Shown in pieces: positions 56,639 through 64,000 of a stretch of 64,000 nt of DNA. Below the pieces are notes generated by a model, which saw nothing but the letters and a program-made list of their open reading frames with translations, had not been told where the DNA came from and did not search any database. The stretch is from Thalassotalea sp. LPB0316 (GTDB lineage Bacteria; Pseudomonadota; Gammaproteobacteria; Enterobacterales; Alteromonadaceae). The stretch lies in assembly GCF_014898095.1 (NCBI RefSeq), contig NZ_CP062946.1, positions 3,224,001 to 3,288,000 on the forward strand. Direction: 5' to 3'. A program made the position numbers and the translations under genes. Positions within the stretch are counted from its first letter, which is position 1, and each line of letters begins with the position of its first letter.

Positions 56639-57580
56639 TTACTCTCCTGTGATCGATGTCTGAATGTGCTCAGCATCTAATTGGTATGGGGTAATTTGAT
56701 ATACGTAATAGTTGATCCAATTGTTAAACAACAAGCTGCCATGACTGCGCCAACTGCTGCGCGGCTCGTTATCTGGATCATCACCTTTAAAATAGTTGAC
56801 GGGAACTGTAGGCTCAAGCCCCATGGTCACATCGCGCTGATATTCTTGTGCTAACGTGTGTGCGTCATATTCTGGATGCCCAGTAACAAAGACTTGGCGC
56901 TTATCTTCACTGGCCACCAAATACACACCAGCTTCATCTGATTGCGCTAAAATATTTAGCCCGTTAATCGATTGATAATCTTGCTCGGTGACTTGCGCAT
57001 AACGCGAATGAGGGACTTTAAACTCATCATCAAAACCTCGTGTCAGTTTTTCTAGCGGCGCGAGTACTTGATGATCATAAACGCCTGAGAGCTTTTCATC
57101 TCGGAGCTTTCGATCAATACCGTAATGATGATACAAGGCAGCATGTGCTGCCCAACAAAGATACATCGTTGAAACCACATGTTGTTGCGCCCAATCGAAT
57201 ACTTCGCAAATTTTGTCCCAATAACTGACCTCTTCATAGTCAATTAAACCAAGTGGCGCACCAGTGATAATTAAGCCGTCGTAGTGTTTGTGTTTAATAT
57301 CGTCAAATAATCGGTAAAACGACTCTAAATGTGAAGTTGGTGTATTTTTCGACGGATTTTTGTGAATGCGCACTAACTCAATATTAATTTGTAGTGGCGT
57401 ATTCGATAACATGCGTAGGATCTGCACTTCCGTTTCAATTTTATTCGGCATTAAATTTAATATCGCGACTTCCATCGGGCGAATCTCTTGATTAACCGCG
57501 CGATGTTCAGACATGACGAAGATATTCTCGTTGCCAAGAATATTTAATGCAGGTAATTGATCGGGAATTTTAATGGGCAT
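56639..57580 (-). CDS. metA: Homoserine O-succinyltransferase (MetA)
   Basis: A 313-aa protein. The catalytic cysteine lies in [10 protein letters not shown], the histidine in VTGHPEYD, and the conserved [17 protein letters not shown] is intact. It is the first committed step of methionine synthesis: homoserine activation with succinyl- or acetyl-CoA. It is followed directly by metH, whose start lies one base past its stop, so both share the promoter with the met boxes upstream. Confidence 0.96.
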   Translation of the reverse strand: MPIKIPDQLPALNILGNENIFVMSEHRAVNQEIRPMEVAILNLMPNKIETEVQILRMLSNTPLQINIELVRIHKNPSKNTPTSHLESFYRLFDDIKHKHYDGLIITGAPLGLIDYEEVSYWDKICEVFDWAQQHVVSTMYLCWAAHAALYHHYGIDRKLRDEKLSGVYDHQVLAPLEKLTRGFDDEFKVPHSRYAQVTEQDYQSINGLNILAQSDEAGVYLVASEDKRQVFVTGHPEYDAHTLAQEYQRDVTMGLEPTVPVNYFKGDDPDNEPRSSWRSHGSLLFNNWINYYVYQITPYQLDAEHIQTSITGE

Positions 57581-57635
57581 GTTAGTTACCTAATCAGGTG
57601 AATTCAAAAATAAGGCTGATGACAATTTACATTTA

Positions 57636-57667
57636 GAAGTTTTTACATTTAAACGTTTAGACGTCTA
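57636..57667. promoter_or_regulatory. MetJ operator: four tandem met boxes
   Basis: Four adjoining 8-bp boxes: AGAAGTTT (57636-57643), TTACATTT (57644-57651), AAACGTTT (57652-57659) and AGACGTCT (57660-57667). The last is a perfect match to the consensus AGACGTCT, and the others have one to three changes. They lie 56-87 bp upstream of metA. MetJ bound to S-adenosylmethionine would repress metA-metH. Confidence 0.85.
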
Positions 57668-57732
57668 AAATAATAACGTTTTCATCATAAATAGCAAGTG
57701 GCTTTTCTTGAACAGGCGATAAAAATAAAAAA

Positions 57733-57751
57733 GGCCTCAAATTAAGAGGCC
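57733..57751 (-). terminator. Terminator of the HDOD gene
   Basis: On the minus strand GGCCTC (57751-57746) pairs with GAGGCC (57738-57733), followed by a T-run. It lies downstream of the HDOD gene and before the metA promoter. Confidence 0.85.
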
Positions 57752-57811
57752 CTATTTCTATGTAAAGCTAGATTAGCTTCAGCTTAAACATGCATGTCGA
57801 TCTATGATCTT

Positions 57812-58654
57812 TTAGCTAAACATCGCTTTAACATTGGCGCTAAGCTCTTCGAATTCAGGTGTATTCATAAAGTCGATGTCTGGCATGATCCCCTTGTCGA
57901 CATAGCTCTTTAACAGTACTGAACAGGTGGATTCTGATTTAAAAATACCGCATTTTATCGCGCCAGCACGGATAAAATCTAAGTAACTCGCTTCTTTTGG
58001 TAAAACGGTTAAGTCACTCCAATGCTTGACGATGTCGGTAAATTCATCACTAAACCCCCAAGCTTTGGTTACTTCAGCACCTATTGGACTTGATAACTTG
58101 ACAATAGCTTGTTGTAAAAATGTCGGATTCGCGAAAACATCTGGGTGATTCTCTGCCTCAGTTAATATTGGCAACACCCCAACATTGTGGATTAAAGCAG
58201 CAAGCGTCAGTGTATCTATTGCTAGCGGCGAATGCTTATTACTACTTTTATAGTGGGTCATCAAAGCGATCGCAACGGATGCTACATCAACGGTTTTATC
58301 CCATGATTTTTTTAAGTACATACTGATAATTTCGTTATCAGAAATAAATACTTGTTCAAGTGCCATGGCTGTTGCAATACTTTTAATTTGTCTTAGGCCG
58401 ATACGAGTTACCGCTTGGTTGACCGTTTCAACTTTTACAGAGCGCCCCATGATCGCATTATTAGCCACTTTTAACATGCCTAAAGATAAGGCAGGATCTT
58501 GGCTAATAATATCGCTCATCTGATTTAGGTTTACCTCAGGATCATCTGCGGCTTCCCTCACTTTCAAGGCTATTTTCGGTAAGGTGGGTAAGACAAGCGC
58601 ATCTTGTTTTATTTTCTCTATCAAAATGATGTAGAGGGCATTTTCTGTTGCCAT
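57812..58654 (-). CDS. HDOD-domain protein
   Basis: A 280-aa soluble protein. The HDOD core (about 20-215) includes LPTLPKIALKVREAADDP, MSDIISQDPALSLGMLKVANNA and IGLRQIKSIATAMALEQVF. The expected histidine and aspartate for phosphohydrolase activity are not both present, as in the rest of the family. HDOD proteins act in signalling, often with c-di-GMP, but no partner domain is fused here. It is transcribed away from trhP. Confidence 0.88.
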   Translation of the reverse strand: MATENALYIILIEKIKQDALVLPTLPKIALKVREAADDPEVNLNQMSDIISQDPALSLGMLKVANNAIMGRSVKVETVNQAVTRIGLRQIKSIATAMALEQVFISDNEIISMYLKKSWDKTVDVASVAIALMTHYKSSNKHSPLAIDTLTLAALIHNVGVLPILTEAENHPDVFANPTFLQQAIVKLSSPIGAEVTKAWGFSDEFTDIVKHWSDLTVLPKEASYLDFIRAGAIKCGIFKSESTCSVLLKSYVDKGIMPDIDFMNTPEFEELSANVKAMFS

Positions 58655-58765
58655 ATAGGAATCCTTAAAATGTGTACCTTATTACAAAATAGCACAATTT
58701 TATGTTTTATCATGCACTTTAAACAAACATTTAATACAAGGTAAATCATTACAAAATAATGACTT

Positions 58766-58779
58766 TTGATATACATCAA
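58766..58779. promoter_or_regulatory. FNR-type binding site upstream of trhP
   Basis: TTGATATACATCAA is an exact match to the FNR/EtrA consensus TTGAT-N4-ATCAA. It is 99 bp before the trhP ATG and 112 bp from the divergent HDOD gene. Confidence 0.6.
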
Positions 58780-58877
58780 AGAAAGATTGATTTCATCAGC
58801 TGTTTACACTATCTGTATTGATGGACAACTTGCTCAAACGGTAAAATAGGCGACATTCTGGACTAATTGGAATTTTG

Positions 58878-60233
58878 ATGTTTTCACCTGAATTGCTATC
58901 ACCAGCAGGTAGTTTAAAAAATATGCGCTATGCCTTTGCCTATGGCGCTGATGCTGTTTACGCAGGCCAACCGCGTTACTCTTTACGCGTACGCAATAAC
59001 GAGTTTAATTTAGAGAATTTAAAAATTGGTATCGATGAAGCACATGCCTTAGGCAAGAAGTTTTATGTTGTCACCAATATTGCACCGCATAACAGTAAAC
59101 TAAAAACCTTTATCAAAGATTTAAAACCTGTTGTTGATATGGGGCCAGATGCATTGATCATGTCAGATCCAGGCTTGATCATGTTGGTAAAAGAACATTT
59201 TCCACATATGCCAATTCACCTGTCAGTGCAGGCTAACGCGATCAATTGGGCAACCGTTAAGTTTTGGTATCAACAAGGTGTTGAGCGGGTTATTTTATCG
59301 CGTGAATTATCCGTTGATGAAATCGAAGAAATTCGCCAACAATGCCCTGAAGTTGAGCTTGAAGTATTTGTTCACGGTGCATTGTGCATGGCTTATTCAG
59401 GTCGTTGTTTGTTATCGGGTTACATCAATAAACGCGATCCAAACCAAGGAACCTGCACCAATGCTTGCCGCTGGAAATACGATGTTCATCAAGCCCAAGA
59501 AAATGAAACCGGTGATGTCATCGCGATTGCGCCACAAGCCGAGCCTGAAATTTACACACCGAGTGACGAAATTGTCTTGCTACAAGAACAAGGCCGTCCG
59601 GGTGAATACATGCCGGCGTTTGAAGATGAGCACGGCACCTATATCATGAATTCGAAAGACTTGCGCGCAGTAGAGTTGGTTGAACGACTGGTAAAAATTG
59701 GCGTGCATTCATTAAAAATTGAAGGCCGCACTAAGTCGTTCTATTACTGCGCTCGCACCGCTCAAATTTATCGCCAAGCGATTAATGACGCCGTAGCAGG
59801 TCGTCCATTTAATCAACGCCTAAATAACGACCTAGAGCATTTAGCACATCGCGGTTACACCGAAGGTTTCTTGCGCCGTCATCGCCATGGTGAAACGCAA
59901 AACTACGAATACGGCTATTCGATCAGTAAAACCCAACAATTTGTTGGTGAAGTTATTGGTCTAAACCCCGATAATGGCCTTATTGATATTGATGTTAAGA
60001 ATAAGTTTTTAGTCGGTGATGAACTGCAATTAATGACGCCTAAAGGCAACCAAAGCTTTATCCTTACTCATATGGAAAACAATAAGGGAGAGGTGATTAA
60101 GGATGCGAAGGGGTCGGGTCACAAGGTGTCGTTGTCGCTAGACACCAATCTTGATTTAAGCCATGGCATTTTATTGCGTTACCTAGAGGACGGTGAAAAT
60201 ACGAGAAACCCGTTCTTACAAGCCAAAGCGTAA
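58878..60233 (+). CDS. trhP: tRNA hydroxylation protein TrhP (YegQ, U32 family)
   Basis: A 451-aa protein of the peptidase U32 family. It starts MFSPELLSPAGSLKNMRYAF with GADAVYAG, and the conserved cysteines (GALCMAYSGRC, then GTCTNAC) match an iron-sulfur or metal site. ATG 58878 is preferred to TTG 58875. The length is close to E. coli TrhP/YegQ (453 aa). TrhP makes 5-hydroxyuridine at tRNA position 34 by a prephenate-dependent, oxygen-independent route. A terminator follows. Confidence 0.92.
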   Translation: MFSPELLSPAGSLKNMRYAFAYGADAVYAGQPRYSLRVRNNEFNLENLKIGIDEAHALGKKFYVVTNIAPHNSKLKTFIKDLKPVVDMGPDALIMSDPGLIMLVKEHFPHMPIHLSVQANAINWATVKFWYQQGVERVILSRELSVDEIEEIRQQCPEVELEVFVHGALCMAYSGRCLLSGYINKRDPNQGTCTNACRWKYDVHQAQENETGDVIAIAPQAEPEIYTPSDEIVLLQEQGRPGEYMPAFEDEHGTYIMNSKDLRAVELVERLVKIGVHSLKIEGRTKSFYYCARTAQIYRQAINDAVAGRPFNQRLNNDLEHLAHRGYTEGFLRRHRHGETQNYEYGYSISKTQQFVGEVIGLNPDNGLIDIDVKNKFLVGDELQLMTPKGNQSFILTHMENNKGEVIKDAKGSGHKVSLSLDTNLDLSHGILLRYLEDGENTRNPFLQAKA

Positions 60234-60251
60234 ATGAGCTAAGCGACACTA

Positions 60252-60281
60252 AGCCACGATTAAAACTCGTGGCTTTTTTAT
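60252..60281 (+). terminator. trhP terminator
   Basis: AGCCACGA (60252-60259) pairs with TCGTGGCT (60267-60274), followed by a T-run. Confidence 0.9.
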
Positions 60282-60308
60282 TTTCTATCATAGTTAATTC
60301 ACTCGGTA

Positions 60309-61190
60309 TTAACTGCGCAAAACGGCTTTATTGCGCCCGGTGCCTTTTGCCTCATATAAAGCGTCGTCTGCGGCCTTTAATAAATGATCCAATGAGCGAT
60401 AGCTTTCATTAGACTTGACCAAGCCCCCGCTAATGGTCACATTGATCGCACAGTCATCATCACTTTTCAGCGCCAACTCAGCAACATCAATCCGCATTTT
60501 CTCGATTAATTGACAAGCTTCTTGCCATGTTGCTGTAAGGATCACAGCAAACTCCTCACCACCAAGCCGGCCGACCACAGCACCTTGTGGTAACAACTCT
60601 TTAATGGTTTTCGCGACGGCTTTAATCACCCTATCCCCTGTGGGATGACCGTAGTTATCATTAATCGGTTTAAACTTATCAATGTCGATCATCATTGCGC
60701 ATAAATTTTCAGCAGCTTGCGCAAACTGCTGTTCAGCAAGCTCAAAAAATTTCCGTCGATTGTAAATCCCAGTCATTTGATCAAACGATGATAAGTTATC
60801 TAAGTGTTTGATAAGGGCCTGAAGTTTTAGCTGGGTTTTGATTCTGGCTAGTAATTCTTTGGGCTTAAAGGGTTTAGTGACAAAGTCTAAACCACCACTG
60901 TCATACGCCAGTTCAATGGTTTCTTCGTCCGTTTTCGCGGTAATAAAAATCACTGGGATATGTTTGGTTTCTTCATGGCTTTTGAGTTGCTTACACACTT
61001 CAATACCGTCCATTCCCGGCATAATAATATCGAGTAATATCAAGTCAATCGGCTCCTGCTGAGCAATTTCGATTGCGCTATCTCCGTCAAGGGCAACGAG
61101 TAAGTCGTAGCCATCAAGTAAACCTAACAAGATGTCTATATTCTGCTTGGTATCATCAACTACCAAGATCGTTGCTTTATCTGCCATCAT
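60309..61190 (-). CDS. Response regulator with GGDEF diguanylate cyclase domain
   Basis: A 293-aa protein. The receiver domain (about 5-120) has the acidic pair VVDD and the phospho-acceptor in LILLDIIMPGMDG. The GGDEF domain (about 135-290) has the active-site GGEEF in GRLGGEEFAVIL and an IDIDKFKPINDNYGH substrate segment, so it should make c-di-GMP. Its start lies 8 bp after the stop of the hybrid kinase gene, so the two form a transcription unit and probably a phosphorelay pair. Confidence 0.93.
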   Translation of the reverse strand: MMADKATILVVDDTKQNIDILLGLLDGYDLLVALDGDSAIEIAQQEPIDLILLDIIMPGMDGIEVCKQLKSHEETKHIPVIFITAKTDEETIELAYDSGGLDFVTKPFKPKELLARIKTQLKLQALIKHLDNLSSFDQMTGIYNRRKFFELAEQQFAQAAENLCAMMIDIDKFKPINDNYGHPTGDRVIKAVAKTIKELLPQGAVVGRLGGEEFAVILTATWQEACQLIEKMRIDVAELALKSDDDCAINVTISGGLVKSNESYRSLDHLLKAADDALYEAKGTGRNKAVLRS

Positions 61191-61198
61191 GACGCCTT

Positions 61199-64000
61199 TT
61201 ACTCATTATTTATTTCGCTGTTTTTGTTTAAGCTTAGTTGAGTTATCAATAAATTTGCCTGTTTAAATTCGTAACCATCGAGGTGAGTAGCGATGGTTTG
61301 ATAGATTTCACGGTCACTTGGTGCTAATTTATAGCGCTCTAATTCTTGGCGAACTTGATCACACTTTTTTGGCCGTTTGCTTGAAATTGCACTTGCTAGC
61401 TGGGCAAACAACTGCGCTCGTTGCTCACCTTCAAGCCAAGGTTTATGCTCAGGTTCATTATTATGACTCGTGAGCGTGAGTTTAATTTTGTCATCAATTT
61501 CGTCGATTAACGCTGTCAGTTGATAATAAAACTCTCGCTGGGATGTAGGTGTTGCCGAGCGTTCAAGCTGTTTTGCACACTGATGTAATTGTGTTGCACC
61601 AATATTACCGCTTAACCCTTTGATGGTATGAATGACTCTAGCTTTATCTTCATCATTCAATGCTGTCTCCTGCAGTTGTCGATATTCGTTGGCAAAATCA
61701 ACTAAGACATTAGCGTATAACTGCGAGTTACTAACAAAAAAACGCAATCCCTTTTCTACATCAACACATGTCATCTTGGGTATGTTGAGATCCTGCTGAT
61801 AACCTTGCTCTGATACCTCAATGTCGACAGATTCAGTGCTTGGCGATAAATAGCACAACAACAATTCATAGAGTCTTTCAACTTCAATTGGTTTAGCCAA
61901 AATACCATTCATGCCAGCAAGTTGTGTTTTCGAGACTTGCTCAGACATAACATTAGCAGTTAAGGCAATAATCGGGGTAAGAGCGTCGATATCTCTGATA
62001 CCACGCGCCGCTTGATAGCCATCCATAATAGGCATTTGTAAATCCATTAACACCAATGAATGCCGCTGAGGACAAAAACGCTCAATGGCTTCTTGACCAT
62101 TTACCGCGAACTCGATGATGATTCCCGTGCCATCGAGCAACCCTTTAAGGATTTTTTGATTAATGTGATTGTCTTCTGCCGCCAAAATAGTATTACCGCG
62201 CATCGGCGCTAGCCTTAATTTTAATTCACTAATCGACCGCTCTGATGGCACAACATCGATTTTTTGTGTTGAGTTAAACAATAACTTCACTAGCGCTTCA
62301 TTAAATCGTTCGGGATCTAGCGGTTTTTGAAGGAAATAAGATATACCTAATCGCTTTGCTTGCTCGAAAAAGTAATCTTGATTGTAGGAGCTAATCATCA
62401 TGATAGGAATAAGCTCGATACCACCTTGTTTTCGCGCTTCTTGACTATCAATAATTTTTTCGATCGCTTCAATACCATTCATTTCAGGCATGTTCCAATC
62501 CATGATAATTAAGTCGATTTGATACGCTTGTTGCTCGAGTAGTGCGATAGCTTCTTCGCCACTACTGGCATTCAACACCTCAAGCGAAAATTGTGTTAAA
62601 TATTCAGCAATAATTGACTGACACTGGGCGTTATCGTCAACGACCAACACCGTTTTATCGGCAAAGTCAGCGATAGTGATCAGTTTATCACTGCTGGGTA
62701 ACTCAATTTCAAACGTAAATTCACTGCCTTGGCCTAAAGCACTCCGGGCAGATATTTCGCCGCCCATAAGCTCAACTAATTGCTTTGATATCGCTAGTCC
62801 AAGACCTGTTCCACCATATTTACGGGTTGTGCTTTCATCTGCTTGGCTAAATGATCTAAAAAGCTTATTCATTTGCATCTTGCTCATACCAATGCCAGTA
62901 TCAACCACCGAAAACTTCAGCCGCGAAGCACTCAGACGAGTAATATAGATATTGACTGAGCCTTTTTCAGTAAACTTGATCGCATTGCTAATCAGGTTGA
63001 TCAGTATTTGTCTTAATCGATAAGGATCACCTTTGAATGAGCTACCGACATCGGGTTCGTAATGACATTTTACGGATAAGTGCTTGGCACTAATTTCGAT
63101 GAGCATTAAATCAATCACGCCATCGATAAGTTTAACTAAATCAAAATCAATTGTTTCCATCTCAAGCTTGCCTGCTTCTATCTTGGAAAAATCTAATATG
63201 TCATTGATTATGCTAAGTAACGACTTCGCTGAGTATTCAATATCGCGCAAATACTTTTGTTGGTTGTTGTCTAAACTAGTTTGCAAGGCTAGGTGCGCCA
63301 TACCAACGATACCATTCATTGGCGTTCTAATTTCATGGCTCATATTAGCGAGGAAATTACTCTTTGCTTCGTTAGCTGCTACCGCTTTTTCTTTGGCTTT
63401 TCTCAACTCTTGTTCACTAACGATACGCTCTGTTATGTCCCGAGCAAAAGCGATTACTCTGTTTTCCCCGTGGTAACTAACAAATTGTGCGGACACCTCA
63501 ACAGGGATCTCTCCGCCCATTTTATTAATGTACTTTTCTTGAATTGTTCGGTTTGGGCTTAACTTCAACACAGAAACGTAATTAGGCCAAAAGGAAATCG
63601 TGTGAAACGGGCTGATATCAAACACGCTTTTGTCGACAAGCTCTTGTTGTGAGTAGCCTAGAGCACTACTAGCAGCCCCGTTAGCATAGGTAATTTTACC
63701 ATCTTCTGCTTTGATAAAAATCACCATATCTCCCGTATTATCGACCGAGAACTGCACGAAAGTCAGCTCCATATTTGCTTGCTCTAGCCCTCGCTTAGCG
63801 GCAGATAGCTCTCTATTTACGCGTGACAGCTTATTAATCCAAAGCCCAGTAGAAATAACAATAACTAAGCCTGCACTAGCTAATGCGGCGAAAAAATAAA
63901 GACGAATATTAAATGGGGCTTTGAGCTCTTCGGGGAGCCATTTTCGCTGCATCTGCTCTAACTTAACTTGATCAATCTGAACGATAGCCTTTTCCAAGAT
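61199..64000 (-). CDS. Hybrid sensor histidine kinase, 5' end cut by window
   Basis: At least 933 codons; the frame stays open to the right edge, and the apparent start at TTG 63997 is not real. Order in the visible part: the end of a periplasmic solute-binding-like domain (AIVQIDQVKLEQMQRKWL is typical of its last helix), TM at about 30-50, PAS (about 75-190), HisKA with H in NMSHEIRTPMNGIVGM, HATPase with DTGIGM and GGTGLGLAIS, two receiver domains (LIIMDWNMPEMNG and LVLMDLQMPIMDG), and a C-terminal Hpt domain with IHTIKGLSGNIGA. It is BvgS/EvgS-like in layout. The likely output is the GGDEF regulator downstream. Confidence 0.9.
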   Translation of the reverse strand: MLEKAIVQIDQVKLEQMQRKWLPEELKAPFNIRLYFFAALASAGLVIVISTGLWINKLSRVNRELSAAKRGLEQANMELTFVQFSVDNTGDMVIFIKAEDGKITYANGAASSALGYSQQELVDKSVFDISPFHTISFWPNYVSVLKLSPNRTIQEKYINKMGGEIPVEVSAQFVSYHGENRVIAFARDITERIVSEQELRKAKEKAVAANEAKSNFLANMSHEIRTPMNGIVGMAHLALQTSLDNNQQKYLRDIEYSAKSLLSIINDILDFSKIEAGKLEMETIDFDLVKLIDGVIDLMLIEISAKHLSVKCHYEPDVGSSFKGDPYRLRQILINLISNAIKFTEKGSVNIYITRLSASRLKFSVVDTGIGMSKMQMNKLFRSFSQADESTTRKYGGTGLGLAISKQLVELMGGEISARSALGQGSEFTFEIELPSSDKLITIADFADKTVLVVDDNAQCQSIIAEYLTQFSLEVLNASSGEEAIALLEQQAYQIDLIIMDWNMPEMNGIEAIEKIIDSQEARKQGGIELIPIMMISSYNQDYFFEQAKRLGISYFLQKPLDPERFNEALVKLLFNSTQKIDVVPSERSISELKLRLAPMRGNTILAAEDNHINQKILKGLLDGTGIIIEFAVNGQEAIERFCPQRHSLVLMDLQMPIMDGYQAARGIRDIDALTPIIALTANVMSEQVSKTQLAGMNGILAKPIEVERLYELLLCYLSPSTESVDIEVSEQGYQQDLNIPKMTCVDVEKGLRFFVSNSQLYANVLVDFANEYRQLQETALNDEDKARVIHTIKGLSGNIGATQLHQCAKQLERSATPTSQREFYYQLTALIDEIDDKIKLTLTSHNNEPEHKPWLEGEQRAQLFAQLASAISSKRPKKCDQVRQELERYKLAPSDREIYQTIATHLDGYEFKQANLLITQLSLNKNSEINNE

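Noticed and set aside
56638..56676. Longer N-terminus for MetH starting inside metA
   Set aside because: GTG 56637 has a proper ribosome site and gives the standard 1227-residue length.
63995..63997. Start codon of the hybrid histidine kinase at the right edge
   Set aside because: It is an internal TTG; the residues there look like the end of a solute-binding domain, so the gene continues past the window.

Overview
The window joins the right-hand part of an SXT/R391-family integrative and conjugative element (ICE, about 1-19.85 kb) to the chromosome of a marine gammaproteobacterium, at prfC. The host is probably in the Alteromonadales (Colwelliaceae/Thalassotalea-like). That guess rests on the AT-rich marine-type genes, a large TonB-dependent receptor next to a GlcNAc/chitin-use locus with a LacI-type regulator, and a PilZ gene between serB and radA. 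The left end of the ICE (integrase side) is outside the window.

ICE, 1-19.85 kb. First comes a co-oriented block of conserved ICE genes: a DUF3150-like protein, a hypothetical, a CobT-like VWA protein, a RadC/JAB protein, a small hypothetical, a zinc-finger/TOPRIM primase-like protein and a 232-aa hypothetical. Four of these genes are preceded by a similar double-hairpin leader whose second stem covers the Shine-Dalgarno sequence. A minus-strand cargo cassette follows (MerR-methyltransferase, GNAT, RsgA paralogue) in the variable site upstream of traF. Next are the mating-pair genes traF-traH-traG, with eex convergent to traG. The regulatory end holds setC and setD (FlhC/FlhD-like activators), a lytic transglycosylase, two phage-replication-like genes, croS, a divergent control region with four 18-bp operators, and setR. 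TraG residues 606-608 read P-G-E, the S exclusion-group signature. The ICE then abuts an intact prfC.

Chromosome, 19.86-36.4 kb. This is mostly housekeeping: prfC, argS, a TatD-family nuclease, a 48-aa coiled-coil ORF, a YtjB/Smp-like membrane protein divergent from serB, a two-PilZ-domain protein, radA, a dipeptidyl peptidase IV-like enzyme, a chemoreceptor, arfB and a small membrane protein.

GlcNAc/chitooligosaccharide regulon, 36.4-50.7 kb. A LacI-family regulator (NagR-like) diverges from pgi. Then come a TonB-dependent receptor, a cupin_8 protein, a GH20 lipoprotein hexosaminidase, and an operon nagK-nagB(II)-nagA-nagP. A 14-bp palindrome of the form TGACARCGCTGTCA occurs upstream of pgi, twice upstream of the receptor gene and once upstream of nagK, so the sequence itself outlines a regulon: outer-membrane uptake, hydrolysis, inner-membrane transport, phosphorylation, deacetylation, deamination and entry into the hexose-phosphate pool.

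Right end, 50.7-64 kb. This has an outer-membrane barrel protein, an XRE regulator, an 11-copy 21-bp minisatellite flanked by palindromic repeats, the metA-metH operon behind four tandem met boxes, an HDOD protein, trhP with a perfect FNR-type box upstream, a GGDEF response regulator, and a hybrid histidine kinase cut by the window edge. No tRNA, rRNA, CRISPR array or insertion sequence was seen.
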